Notes under the pieces: model-generated
What the model saw: only the letters and a program-made list of their open reading frames with translations
Told to the model about the DNA's origin: nothing
Databases searched by the model: none
DNA from: Mucilaginibacter sp.
GTDB taxonomy: Bacteria; Bacteroidota; Bacteroidia; Sphingobacteriales; Sphingobacteriaceae
Reading direction: 5' to 3'
NCBI RefSeq assembly: GCF_028288185.1
Contig: NZ_JAQBOF010000027.1
Coordinates: forward strand, 186,001 to 250,000
Length of the DNA stretch: 64,000 bases
Part shown: positions 19,314 through 28,895 of the stretch, piece by piece
Numbering within the stretch: position 1 is the first letter of the stretch
Layout: every line of letters starts with the position of its first letter
Program-made: the position numbers and the translations under genes

Positions 19314-19797
19314 ATTGATTATATAATTCTGTCAATTTCTGTTTTATACGGAAAATCTTAACCCTTAAATTGCCTTCGGATATGCCTGATATTTCGGCTA
19401 TTTCCGGGTACGGCATTTCATCCAACACCATAGTAATTATAATCCTTTCTGATTCTTCCAGTTTTGATATACATTTATATAACAGTGCCACCTGCTCGTT
19501 TTTGTTTGATACCTCTTCCATTTTGGTTTCGGCTATCTGTGGCGTAAGTTCATCTTTAGCTTGTCGTTTTTCTGACCGTAGATATGTAAGGCAGGTATTT
19601 ACCGCGATACGATATATCCAGGTTGATATCATTGCCTGGTTTCTAAACTTATCCAGGTTTTGCCAAACTTTTAAAAATGTTTCTTGTAATAGGTCGTTCG
19701 CAGCATCATCATCCCCCGTATAGCCATAGCATAAATGGAATATCTTTTTTGAATTGGCTTCAAATATTTGCTTAAAGATAATATCCTTTTCGGCCAC
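19300..19797 (-). CDS. ECF RNA polymerase sigma-70 factor
   Basis: DLLQETFLKVWQNLDKFR, TWIYRIAVNTCLTYLR, MPYPEIAEISGISEGNLRVKIFRIKQKL. Confidence 0.93.
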   Translation of the reverse strand: MAEKDIIFKQIFEANSKKIFHLCYGYTGDDDAANDLLQETFLKVWQNLDKFRNQAMISTWIYRIAVNTCLTYLRSEKRQAKDELTPQIAETKMEEVSNKNEQVALLYKCISKLEESERIIITMVLDEMPYPEIAEISGISEGNLRVKIFRIKQKLTELYNQYERL

Positions 19798-19845
19798 AGT
19801 TATAGGTCTGTTTTTTATAAGTTAGATGCAAAGATAAGCTGATTG

Positions 19846-20373
19846 TTACAACAAGTAATTATTCTTATCGAACCAGTTTAGTTTTTTTTCGGCATCGTCC
19901 AACACTAAGTTATAATCGTTGATAAAATCAAATTGAAGATCCTCATGTAGTTTGCCTATTGCGGTGCGTATTTTCTCTACCTGCCTAACTAATATTAAAC
20001 GTAAGGGTTTGTAGGATGTACGTCTGTCGGCATATTGAATATAATCAGTACAAAAGTTTAAGAGCAGATCAATTTCAGCTTCTTTTGAAGCCATAAATTT
20101 GGTGTATTTGCCAATCAGCCTTAAAATTTTCCGCAGGTACTTGGCTGCATCATAACTTCGTATAGGCAACTGGCTAAACATAAAGCCGATTTCGGCTTTT
20201 ACTTTTTCTATAAAAGCAGCTTCGTTATCAGCTTCAAATAACAAATAGGCAAGTAGTTCTTTATTCTCTTTTTTATGACGGGCCAGGCGTAGGCATAGCT
20301 CGGCTATTTGCAAGCTTGATAAGTGCTGTAACTCTTTTTTTATATCCTGTAAGCCATAGTTGGCTGTGCTCAT
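19846..20373 (-). CDS. Hypothetical protein
   Basis: Intact 175-aa helical ORF between convincing genes. Confidence 0.6.
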   Translation of the reverse strand: MSTANYGLQDIKKELQHLSSLQIAELCLRLARHKKENKELLAYLLFEADNEAAFIEKVKAEIGFMFSQLPIRSYDAAKYLRKILRLIGKYTKFMASKEAEIDLLLNFCTDYIQYADRRTSYKPLRLILVRQVEKIRTAIGKLHEDLQFDFINDYNLVLDDAEKKLNWFDKNNYLL

Positions 20374-20439
20374 GTTTAATAAATTTATATTTTTAGCAAA
20401 ATAGTAAATAGTTGTAGCTTCGCATCGTTATATTTATAA

Positions 20440-21840
20440 ATGAAGAAAAACAAACTCACCCTCTACATTTTCATCGCCCTCATCCTGGGTGTAGTTGTTG
20501 GTTACATTTACAATGTTGCTGTAATTAAAGATTACAATAACAAAATTAATGCCGCCGAAACCACGATCAAAATTATTGATAATAAGTTGGTTTTAATAAA
20601 AGACACTACATCTGTAGTTTATAAAAACCTAAAGACACAACGTGTTACCGAATCCAAAATACGTAAAGTAAATGATGGTATACGAGAGGGTAAGGTGCAG
20701 TATTTCACCATTTTAAGCGATATATTTTTACGGCTGATAAAGATGATAGTAGCACCGTTGGTGTTTACAACCTTAGTTGTGGGTGTAGCCAAAGTAGGTG
20801 ATATAAAGGCCGTAGGCCGAATAGGTGGGAAGACCTTACTCTGGTTTTTAAGCGCCACGCTGGTATCATTGTTATTAGGTATGATATTGGTTAACCTGTT
20901 TCAGCCCGGTCAGGAAATGCACCTGATGCTGCCCGATAGTCATTTAGGTACCGATATACAAAAATCCGCGCTTTCGCTTAAAGACTTCATTAGTCACGTA
21001 TTCCCAAAGAGCTTTTTCGAGTCTATGTCTAACAATGAAATATTGCAGATAGTTGTATTTGCTTTATTTTTTGGTGTAGCAACAGCTTCCATAGGCGAGA
21101 AGGGAGATATTGTTGTAAAAGCATTTGATGCCATTGCCCACGTTATTTTAAAGATAACCGGTTATGTTATGAAACTTGCACCATTGGCGGTGTTTGGTGC
21201 CATTACAGCTATAGTTGCCAAGCAGGGGCTAAGCATATTGTCAACCTACGCCATATTCATCGGCGAGTTTTATTTCTCCCTGATCATACTTTGGGCGGCC
21301 ATAATTTTAGCAGGATTTTTTGTGCTGAAAGGCCGTGCATTTAAATTGGTAAATAATATAAAAGATGCCATGTTGGTTGCCTTCGGTACATCAACCAGCG
21401 AAGCGGCATATCCACGCGTTTTAATTGAAATGGAGCGTTTTGGCTGTAGTAATAAAATTGTGAGCTTTGTATTGCCGCTTGGTTATTCGTTTAACCTGGA
21501 TGGCTCTATGATGTATATGACATTTGCATCTTTGTTCCTGGCACAATCTTACGGTATTCATTTAACCTTTGTGCAACAAGTTACCATGCTGTTAACGTTA
21601 ATGCTAACCAGTAAAGGTATTGCGGGTGTGCCGCGTGCATCATTAGTAGTTATTGCCGGCACTATTGCCATGTTTGGTATCCCTGAAGCCGGGTTAGCGC
21701 TGTTGATCGGTATTGATCCATTATTAGATATGGGCCGTTCTGCAACCAACGTTTTAGGTAATGCCATGGCAACTGCGGTAGTAAGCAAATGGGAGGGAGA
21801 ACTTTCTGATGGAAACCCTATCCCTGTCGAAGATTTATAA
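20440..21840 (+). CDS. Dicarboxylate/amino acid:cation symporter (DAACS family)
   Basis: KMIVAPLVFTTLVVGVAKVGD, FGTSTSEAAYPRVL, YSFNLDGSMMYMTFASLFLAQ, IDPLLDMGRSATNVLGN. Confidence 0.92.
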   Translation: MKKNKLTLYIFIALILGVVVGYIYNVAVIKDYNNKINAAETTIKIIDNKLVLIKDTTSVVYKNLKTQRVTESKIRKVNDGIREGKVQYFTILSDIFLRLIKMIVAPLVFTTLVVGVAKVGDIKAVGRIGGKTLLWFLSATLVSLLLGMILVNLFQPGQEMHLMLPDSHLGTDIQKSALSLKDFISHVFPKSFFESMSNNEILQIVVFALFFGVATASIGEKGDIVVKAFDAIAHVILKITGYVMKLAPLAVFGAITAIVAKQGLSILSTYAIFIGEFYFSLIILWAAIILAGFFVLKGRAFKLVNNIKDAMLVAFGTSTSEAAYPRVLIEMERFGCSNKIVSFVLPLGYSFNLDGSMMYMTFASLFLAQSYGIHLTFVQQVTMLLTLMLTSKGIAGVPRASLVVIAGTIAMFGIPEAGLALLIGIDPLLDMGRSATNVLGNAMATAVVSKWEGELSDGNPIPVEDL

Positions 21841-21876
21841 TAATTTACTCATTCAAAAAATCACTCATTAATCCAC

Positions 21877-22398
21877 ATGGCTTATATAGGTTTCAAACTT
21901 TCAAACTCTAAAAAAATATTTCTTGCTGCTAGTATAATCCTGCCGTTTTTGTTTTACTGTATATATTATTATGGGATGATGTTAAAGAACGCGCCTTATA
22001 AATTTACTGAGTTTGATTCGATGAACATTCAATATGGTAATCGTGATAGTTTGATAAATAAATACGATTCAAAAACCGGCGATTATCAGTATTTAAACAA
22101 TCGTGATTCGTTAGTTAAAAAGCATGTGCATCTTAATCAAAAAGATCTGTTGTATCTGCATCGCAAAGCTGCTGATCTGGGTTTTTGGGATTTTCCTGCA
22201 AATGAAATCGGTGATAGTTTAAGAAATGGGGCCAAACCTTTACGTTATATTATCGAGTTTAAATATAAACGCAAAAATAAAAGAGTAGTGTTTGATGCTA
22301 ATTTTGATGGCGACCCAAGATTAGTAGATGCTAACCAAAATTTAATAAAAGAGATTACACAGGTAATAGAGACAGAAGAGGCTAATCAGAAAAAATAA
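21877..22398 (+). CDS. Hypothetical membrane-anchored protein
   Basis: Intact ORF with N-terminal TM; 2 bp from the next ORF. Confidence 0.65.
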   Translation: MAYIGFKLSNSKKIFLAASIILPFLFYCIYYYGMMLKNAPYKFTEFDSMNIQYGNRDSLINKYDSKTGDYQYLNNRDSLVKKHVHLNQKDLLYLHRKAADLGFWDFPANEIGDSLRNGAKPLRYIIEFKYKRKNKRVVFDANFDGDPRLVDANQNLIKEITQVIETEEANQKK

Positions 22399-22399
22399 A

Positions 22400-23083
22400 A
22401 TGAGATATTTGCTATATTTATTATTGTTGTTATCGATGCCTTCTGTCGCTCAACAAATGAGTTATGGCGAATGGAAAGAAAAAGCAAAAACAGAAATAAA
22501 TTTACTCCCTGAATATGGTAATGTAAGAAAGGATAAGGGCTATCAGGAATATGATCAGAAATTTATTGACGATGAATTAAGGGAGCTCGGCACTGGCAGA
22601 AAAGCCTCGGATGAAATGGTGAAATTGGGCTTTCAATATCTTTATCGTGGAGAGTTGGAAGTTTCAATGAAGCGGTTTAATCAAGCATGGCTACTTGATC
22701 CGAAAAATGAAAATGCTTATTGGGGATTTGCTGCCGTATATTTTACATTTCAAGATTACGAAGAAGCTTTAAAACAGTTGGATAAAGGGCTTGTACTCAA
22801 TCCTAATAGTTCGAATATTCTTACTGACAAGGCAACTATTTACACAGGTTATTTTGTAAATAAACATGATGTTAGTTATTTAAATAAAAGTATCTCTCTC
22901 TTTATTCAATCTTATAAGATTGACCCGCTTAACCAAAATACATTATTCAAGCTTTCTGTAGCTTATTTTTACAAGCAAGATTGTATAAATGCATTAAAGT
23001 ATTACAATGAATGTATGAAACTTGGCGGTAAATCTATTTCTCCGGGTTATGGTGAAGCCCTAAAAAAACAATGTAATAAGTAA
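22400..23083 (+). CDS. Tetratricopeptide-repeat exported protein
   Basis: Signal peptide (LLLLSMPSVAQQ) and TPR-like repeats (GFAAVYFTFQDYEEALKQLDKGLVLNPNSSNI). Confidence 0.75.
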   Translation: MRYLLYLLLLLSMPSVAQQMSYGEWKEKAKTEINLLPEYGNVRKDKGYQEYDQKFIDDELRELGTGRKASDEMVKLGFQYLYRGELEVSMKRFNQAWLLDPKNENAYWGFAAVYFTFQDYEEALKQLDKGLVLNPNSSNILTDKATIYTGYFVNKHDVSYLNKSISLFIQSYKIDPLNQNTLFKLSVAYFYKQDCINALKYYNECMKLGGKSISPGYGEALKKQCNK

Positions 23084-23092
23084 ATCAATACG

Positions 23093-23123
23093 TTGTTTAT
23101 ATAAAATATATATTCTATATTTG
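23093..23123 (+). promoter_or_regulatory. Bacteroidetes-type promoter upstream of rplU-rpmA
   Basis: TTG 23093-23095, 20-nt spacer, TATATTTG 23116-23123. Confidence 0.65.
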
Positions 23124-23156
23124 CACCTCGAATTTTAAAACATTAATTAACAAACC

Positions 23157-23465
23157 ATGTACGCAATAGTAAGTATAGCAGGACAGCAATTTAAAGTTGC
23201 TAAAGACCAGCAGATCTTTGTACACAGATTACAAGGAGACGAGGGCGCTAATATTGAATTTGACAATGTGTTGTTAGGAGAAAACGAAGGTAAATTCAAA
23301 TTAGGAACTGATTTGAAAAGCGCTAAGGTATCTGCTACGATCCTGTCTCATTTAAAAGGTGATAAAGTAATTATCTTCAAAAAGAAAAGAAGAAAAGGTT
23401 ACAAAAAGAAAAACGGTCACCGTCAGCAATTTACCAAGATCCAGATCACCGGTATAACTTTATAA
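23157..23465 (+). CDS. rplU: 50S ribosomal protein L21
   Basis: MYAIVSIAGQQFKVAKDQQIFVHRL...KKRRKGYKKKNGHRQQFTKIQITGI. Confidence 0.96.
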   Translation: MYAIVSIAGQQFKVAKDQQIFVHRLQGDEGANIEFDNVLLGENEGKFKLGTDLKSAKVSATILSHLKGDKVIIFKKKRRKGYKKKNGHRQQFTKIQITGITL

Positions 23466-23515
23466 TCAGATTTTTAAAACGATCCGTTGAAAAACAGGTC
23501 ATAAAAATATAAGAA

Positions 23516-23965
23516 ATGGCACACAAAAAAGGGGCCGGTAGTTCAAGAAACGGCCGCGAGTCACATAGCAAACGTTTAGGTATCAAGATATTTGGTGGTC
23601 AACCGGCAATTGCAGGTAATATCATCGTTCGTCAACGTGGTACAAAACATAATCCTGGTCTTAACGTAGGTATAGGCAGAGATCATACTTTATTTGCTTT
23701 AAAAGCAGGCGAAGTAGTTTTCAAAAAGAAAGCCGATAACCGTTCATACGTATCAGTTATTCCTTTTGCAACTGCACCTGTAGCAGAAGATGCTGCACCA
23801 GCACCTAAAGCAAAAGCAGCAGCTAAACCGGTTGTTGAAGCAGCACCAGTGGTTGTAGCAGAAGTTGCAGCAGCCCCGGCTGAAGCAGCAGCTCCAAAAG
23901 CAAAAAAAGCAGCAGCTCCTAAAAAGAAAGCCGCAGACACTGAAGAAGCTCCGGCTGCTGAATAA
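23516..23965 (+). CDS. rpmA: 50S ribosomal protein L27 with long Ala/Lys/Pro-rich C-terminal extension
   Basis: [62 protein letters not shown] core followed by ~60-aa low-complexity tail. Confidence 0.95.
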   Translation: MAHKKGAGSSRNGRESHSKRLGIKIFGGQPAIAGNIIVRQRGTKHNPGLNVGIGRDHTLFALKAGEVVFKKKADNRSYVSVIPFATAPVAEDAAPAPKAKAAAKPVVEAAPVVVAEVAAAPAEAAAPKAKKAAAPKKKAADTEEAPAAE

Positions 23966-23983
23966 TTAGTTGGAAGATATTGA

Positions 23984-24013
23984 AAACCCTCAAAGTAATT
24001 ACTTTGAGGGTTT
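23984..24013. terminator. Bidirectional terminator between convergent genes
   Basis: AAACCCTCAAAGT-aatt-ACTTTGAGGGTTT perfect 13-bp stem. Confidence 0.85.
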
Positions 24014-24018
24014 CTGTT

Positions 24019-24468
24019 TTAAGAATTTGTAATTCTTACAGGGAGTGTAAATCCAATCCTAACTGGTTTTCCTTTAAGTATTCCTGGTTGCCATATAGGA
24101 GATGACTTAATCAGTTTGAGTGCTAACTGGTTAAAATAAGTTGAAGCACTGCGTATAATCTTTCCGTTACTCAGATGTCCATCTTTTTCTACTATAAATG
24201 ATACATAAATAGTAGAAGTTTTAACGTGAGGTTTACCAGTCAGGATGCGAAAATACCTCGTCAACGCCTTATTGCTACCCTTAAACTCTGGGCATTTATC
24301 AAAAACTAAATTATAGGTTGGTTTTTGGTTGTTTTTTCCATTACCTACATTTAAATCTATACGCTCTCGTACTGTAGAACAACCAAGATATACAGTAGTG
24401 TCATTTTTTTGAGCATTTACTTTTCCTGAACACAAAAAAATGCCTAAAACTAAAATTGAGGTTTTCAT
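24019..24468 (-). CDS. TonB C-terminal-domain-like exported protein
   Basis: CPEFKGS...IVEKDGHLSNGKIIRSAS...WQPGILKGKPVRIGFTLPVRI; signal peptide, no N-terminal TonB region. Confidence 0.7.
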   Translation of the reverse strand: MKTSILVLGIFLCSGKVNAQKNDTTVYLGCSTVRERIDLNVGNGKNNQKPTYNLVFDKCPEFKGSNKALTRYFRILTGKPHVKTSTIYVSFIVEKDGHLSNGKIIRSASTYFNQLALKLIKSSPIWQPGILKGKPVRIGFTLPVRITNS

Positions 24469-26780
24469 CAGATGTTTTTCACCGGCATTTCGCCCATTTC
24501 TAAAACTAACGTGCCGCCATTAACCAGGTCCTGGTGCGAGAACCATAGTTTATCCAATTTCCTACCATTCATTTTAGCAAATTGAATATACTTTTTAGTT
24601 TTCGAACATCCGGCAGCTATCAGCGTAAATGCTTTGCCATTTGGCAGATCAATAGTTATTTTACTAAATAAAGGGCTGGTTATGGTGTACATTGGTGATC
24701 CCGGTTTTACAGGAAAAAATCCCATAGCCGCGAATACCACTACTGAAGACATAGAACCGCCATCCTCATCACCAGGAACACCCAATACAGTATCTTTAAA
24801 GTAAACATCCAGTATAAAGCGTGTCCATTTCTGTGTTTTCCACGGATTGTTGGTATAGTTAAACAGGAACGGTATCTGGAATGAACATTGGTTACCCATT
24901 GAGAACTGTCCGATCAACCCCGTCATATCCGGGAATTTTGAATAGAACATTGCACGGCTACTGCCTAAACCTTCTCTAAAGTATTGATCTAGTTCTTTTT
25001 CAAATACATCTTTACCACCCATCAGCTCAATTAGGCCCTCAATGTCATGCGTTACACCCCACTTATAAGTATAGCCGTTATTTTCGTTGTAGTAGGATTG
25101 TCCCTGTGTTTTTGGGTCAATGTCCACCCACTCGCCTTTATCATCCTTAGGCATAAACAACATTTTGTCCTTACTCCATAGGTTTTTATAATTATAGGCT
25201 CGTGGCGCAAATTTTAGGTGTACAGCGTTATCGCCTAGTTCTTTTGCCAATTCACTTACTGCCCAGTCGTTATAACTTCCTGCCAAGGTAACGGCTACTG
25301 CTGACCGCGCGCTGTGGTGCGCTTTTGCAACCGGGTCACTTTCGGCTTCGCCTAAATGCAGGGCAGGGTAGTAGCCCTTTGCATAATAAAAGTCCTCTAA
25401 CGCACCTTTAGGGCCGTTGGTCGAGGCCAGCATGGTTGCCTGCTCAGCATTTTTTAGCATACCTTCTAACGCTTTTTTGGTATCGAAGTTTTTAATGCCT
25501 TTTCTGTAAGCATCTAAGAACATCACCGCCGAATAAAACCCGAACATACCCGGCCTGTCGCCAAATACCTTTGGATATTCGGGCATCCAGCCGCTTTGCT
25601 CATACATATTTACGTACGATTGCAGCATATCACCTTCTTGTGCAGGGTTCAATATGCAACGTAACGGGTGCTGCGCTATATAATCGCCCCAGGTATAATC
25701 ATCGGTATACATGTTGCGTTTATCATCATGCACCTTTTGATCATAGCCGCTATAATATTTACCGCCCTCGGTGATATTTATCATGCGGACATAACTGCGG
25801 TATAACGCGGTATAGAACGTGCGTTTTTGTGATACGGTTCCACCTTCAACTTTTATCTGGCCGATAGCTTTTTTCCAAATGGCTTTACCTTGTGCAGCCA
25901 ATTGGTCGAAAGTTATATGTGCAAACTCTTCTTCATAGTTTTTTTTTGCTTGCTCTTCGCTTATAAACGAAACCGCAAATCTAAATTCAACGGCATCCGG
26001 GTCGCTTTCATCATAAGTCATGGCTACTTTTTCGCCGTTCATCATTTTAGGAGTAGCTAAAGCACCTTGTACGGTATACTTGCCCCAGTCTTTATCACCT
26101 ATTAATTTCGCGCTTACCGGTTTCCCCGAGAAAGTACCATACATATAGGCCTTGCCTCTTTGTGCGTGGATGCTGTCAATTACAAATTCGGTGCCAGTAA
26201 TCGAGTTATCAGCAGCAATATTATATAAACCATTGTCATAGCAATGGGTAAGCAGTACGTGTTTTTTAACACCTTTTGGAAATTTAAAACGATACATGCC
26301 GCCTCTTTTTCCTACCGTATGTTCAACTCTTATGTCTTTATCAATCAAAGTAGTTGCAAAATACCATGGGCGGGTAATTTCCATATCATGGTCATAGGTT
26401 AGGCGTTCGTTCCAGTCGGCATCTATTAATGATCCTTTTGCCGGCCTTACGGAGAAGATAACTTGTGGCGTAATGACATTTAATGACAGTAAAGGGAAAC
26501 CACTAACCTGGTCATCCAGATAATCTTGTCTCCGTGGGTGCGTTCTAACCATTTGGTTAGGCAAATGTACCACCGGGCGGTTTGTGTTTAACAGCGGGGC
26601 TATATTGCCTATTGTAGGGTCTATGTATTGAAGGTAATCTTCTTCAACAGGTGGCAATCCTTCAATGGGTTTATTCGTAGCAGTATTTAACCCTGCCGGG
26701 ACAATCGCTGTCGCAGCTATCATACCACCGGCCTGCATAAACTTACGGCGCGATATACCGTCTTTTTGTTCTTCGTTCAT
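24468..26780 (-). CDS. GH92 family glycoside hydrolase, twin-arginine-type signal
   Basis: ISRRKFMQAGG signal; DPTIGNIAPLLNTNRPVVHLPNQMVRTHPRR; GDEDGGSMSSVVVFAAMGFFPVKPGSPMYTI. Confidence 0.88.
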   Translation of the reverse strand: MNEEQKDGISRRKFMQAGGMIAATAIVPAGLNTATNKPIEGLPPVEEDYLQYIDPTIGNIAPLLNTNRPVVHLPNQMVRTHPRRQDYLDDQVSGFPLLSLNVITPQVIFSVRPAKGSLIDADWNERLTYDHDMEITRPWYFATTLIDKDIRVEHTVGKRGGMYRFKFPKGVKKHVLLTHCYDNGLYNIAADNSITGTEFVIDSIHAQRGKAYMYGTFSGKPVSAKLIGDKDWGKYTVQGALATPKMMNGEKVAMTYDESDPDAVEFRFAVSFISEEQAKKNYEEEFAHITFDQLAAQGKAIWKKAIGQIKVEGGTVSQKRTFYTALYRSYVRMINITEGGKYYSGYDQKVHDDKRNMYTDDYTWGDYIAQHPLRCILNPAQEGDMLQSYVNMYEQSGWMPEYPKVFGDRPGMFGFYSAVMFLDAYRKGIKNFDTKKALEGMLKNAEQATMLASTNGPKGALEDFYYAKGYYPALHLGEAESDPVAKAHHSARSAVAVTLAGSYNDWAVSELAKELGDNAVHLKFAPRAYNYKNLWSKDKMLFMPKDDKGEWVDIDPKTQGQSYYNENNGYTYKWGVTHDIEGLIELMGGKDVFEKELDQYFREGLGSSRAMFYSKFPDMTGLIGQFSMGNQCSFQIPFLFNYTNNPWKTQKWTRFILDVYFKDTVLGVPGDEDGGSMSSVVVFAAMGFFPVKPGSPMYTITSPLFSKITIDLPNGKAFTLIAAGCSKTKKYIQFAKMNGRKLDKLWFSHQDLVNGGTLVLEMGEMPVKNI

Positions 26781-26795
26781 ATACGTTTTTATGTA

Positions 26796-28340
26796 TTAGC
26801 CTTTCATGGCCTCGCGGATCGCGCGGCCTGCGGCGTCAACTAGTTCTAATTTCATTTCAGAGTATTTACGCGATATAATAACACCGTTCGCACCTGCTTT
26901 ATAAGCGGCCAATGTTGCTTTGTAAACATCATCAGCGCTTTGCTTGCGGCTGTTTTTACCTGTTGGTATGCCAATATCAATGCCGGGCAGTATGGCACAT
27001 TTACCCTTTACACCGGCAATGGCGCGTTGCGTTTCACGATATACATAGTCAGGTGATAACCCAGCCATTGGCAGATTATCATAGGATGCCTCATTTTCGC
27101 TATAACCTAATAATCTACTGTTAAAGCGCATTAATTCTTCGTGCGGTATATCCTTAAATATGGTCGAGCCTATGTTTCTAATAAAGTGTTGATAGCGTTC
27201 GCCGCCACAATTGTTATAAGCCACCACTTTTAAAAAATCTACCCTGCTGGCCAGGTTCTCATAATCACGTGTAGCACGGAAGAAAGGGTTAAATGAATTT
27301 ACATGCTCAATATGCAAGCCAACCAACTGTTTTTTACCTAATGCTTTTATAGCCGCATAAACATTGTCAACTATCTCATGCTTGCCGCGGTCAAATAATT
27401 GATCCCAGGCGACGATCTCCGGATATTCGAGCATGATCCGCTGAAATTCTACATAATAACCATCACTGGGGCGCTGATTGTTTAACGCTGCTTTTGCAAA
27501 CGCATCCAGTTTATGATAACCTTCTTTAGCACGCTCAAAATTAATATTATATTTTTTAGCTTCCTGTTGATGGTATTGGCAAAAGCAGGTTGACTTTGAA
27601 GGATCGATTGTCCCTACCAAATGACTTGCACCAAGCGCATTCAATAAAGGGCCGCTGCGTTCGTTAAAGAAAACTAGCCCGTCAAAATCATAGCTGGCAC
27701 AGGTATCGGTAGCCAAAGCCGTCCAAAACGCGCGAACGTTAGGATTAAATAAGCAGGTGGTTTTTGTTTTACGGCCCATCAGATCTACTTCGCGACATTC
27801 GTTAATGCCGAGTACATCATCGCGCCATTGGTCTTCAATAGTAGCAAAAACCTTCATGCCACGTTTTTTAGCGCCTTTTAAAACCTCGGCTACCAGGTCA
27901 CGGTTGGCATATTCTGGCGAGCGGGTGTTTTTTAATATTGTATTAGTATAATATTTGGCATGAGGGATAGCATAGTTGCCGCCATGATAATTTTTATCAG
28001 CTTCCTGCGGGCCGTGATCAGGAAACGGCTGTCCGCCAACCTGCCTGCCTGATAAACCATCGCCATAAGTAAAAGTGTTTAAAAAGATGGTGTTAATAGC
28101 ACCGCGTTTTTGCAAAACATCAAGAACCGTATCAACGCCTTCATCGGCAAATGATGCCATACCAACCTGCAAGCCGTTGATCATATCCTTAGCCGGTTTA
28201 TCAGCAGCCAATAAAGACGACATATTTATAAGTGGAGTTGCCGCGGCTACTGCAGCTAACGTAGCGCTATTTTTAATAAAAGTACGCCGGGTATTTTTAC
28301 CGCCAGCCAAAGCAACGGGTGATATTTTTAGGGGTTTCAT
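26796..28340 (-). CDS. Secreted putative glycoside-hydrolase-like (TIM-barrel) protein with Tat-like signal
   Basis: Start MKPLKISPVALAGGKNTRRTFIKNSATLAAVAAATPL; the ORF-track extension to 28481 overlaps the neighbouring gene and is unlikely. Confidence 0.72.
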   Translation of the reverse strand: MKPLKISPVALAGGKNTRRTFIKNSATLAAVAAATPLINMSSLLAADKPAKDMINGLQVGMASFADEGVDTVLDVLQKRGAINTIFLNTFTYGDGLSGRQVGGQPFPDHGPQEADKNYHGGNYAIPHAKYYTNTILKNTRSPEYANRDLVAEVLKGAKKRGMKVFATIEDQWRDDVLGINECREVDLMGRKTKTTCLFNPNVRAFWTALATDTCASYDFDGLVFFNERSGPLLNALGASHLVGTIDPSKSTCFCQYHQQEAKKYNINFERAKEGYHKLDAFAKAALNNQRPSDGYYVEFQRIMLEYPEIVAWDQLFDRGKHEIVDNVYAAIKALGKKQLVGLHIEHVNSFNPFFRATRDYENLASRVDFLKVVAYNNCGGERYQHFIRNIGSTIFKDIPHEELMRFNSRLLGYSENEASYDNLPMAGLSPDYVYRETQRAIAGVKGKCAILPGIDIGIPTGKNSRKQSADDVYKATLAAYKAGANGVIISRKYSEMKLELVDAAGRAIREAMKG

Positions 28341-28419
28341 AAAGTTGGTTTTATTGGATAGATAAATATGATAAATCTTTTTAGCATAATACAACCGGCA
28401 ACCCGTAAAAAAGCTGATA

Positions 28420-28836
28420 CTAAGAGTCTTTAATATTGAAATTGATAGGTACCGAGCAAAGCACCCTAACAGGTTTGCCATCTTTCAAACCCGGTGTCCA
28501 TTTATTTAATCTTTTAAAAACCTTTAATACTTGTTCGTCTTGTTCGGCAGAAAAGCCGTGTAGAACTTTCAGGTTACTTATACTACCATCTTTTTCAACT
28601 ATAAGCATTACTATTACCCGGCCCTGGCATTCGCTCATTCTATCTAAAAAGGTGTAGGGGATACGATTTAAACGGGCGTAGAATTTATCCATGCCGCCTT
28701 TAAACTCGGGCATTACGTCAATATTGCTTGTTAGTGAATCCTGACTGACGAAATTTGTGATTTGAAGGGTCTGCGCTTTTGTTTTAAGAGCAAATACGAA
28801 AGCAATCAGAATAAGTAAAACATTCTTCATACTCAA
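28420..28836 (-). CDS. TonB C-terminal-domain-like exported protein (related to 24019..24468)
   Basis: MPEFKGGMDKFYARL...IVEKDGSISNLKVLHGFS...WTPGLKDGKPVRVLCSVPINF. Confidence 0.72.
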   Translation of the reverse strand: MSMKNVLLILIAFVFALKTKAQTLQITNFVSQDSLTSNIDVMPEFKGGMDKFYARLNRIPYTFLDRMSECQGRVIVMLIVEKDGSISNLKVLHGFSAEQDEQVLKVFKRLNKWTPGLKDGKPVRVLCSVPINFNIKDS

Positions 28837-28849
28837 ATATACATTATAA

Positions 28850-28877
28850 TGTCATTGCTTCGTTTCTTGCAATGACA
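28850..28877. repeat. Short palindromic element (TGTCATTGC...GCAATGACA)
   Basis: Perfect 9-bp arms 28850-28858 and 28869-28877 in an intergenic region. Confidence 0.65.
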
Positions 28878-28895
28878 CAAATCTATTCCATATTA

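Noticed and set aside
18723-19797. Novel signalling system at the sigma factor locus
   Set aside because: An ECF sigma gene with an overlapping membrane-protein partner is a common arrangement; nothing unusual was seen.
28340-28481. N-terminal 47-aa extension of the TIM-barrel protein
   Set aside because: It overlaps the upstream gene 28420..28836, while the Tat-like signal begins at MKPLKISP (28340).
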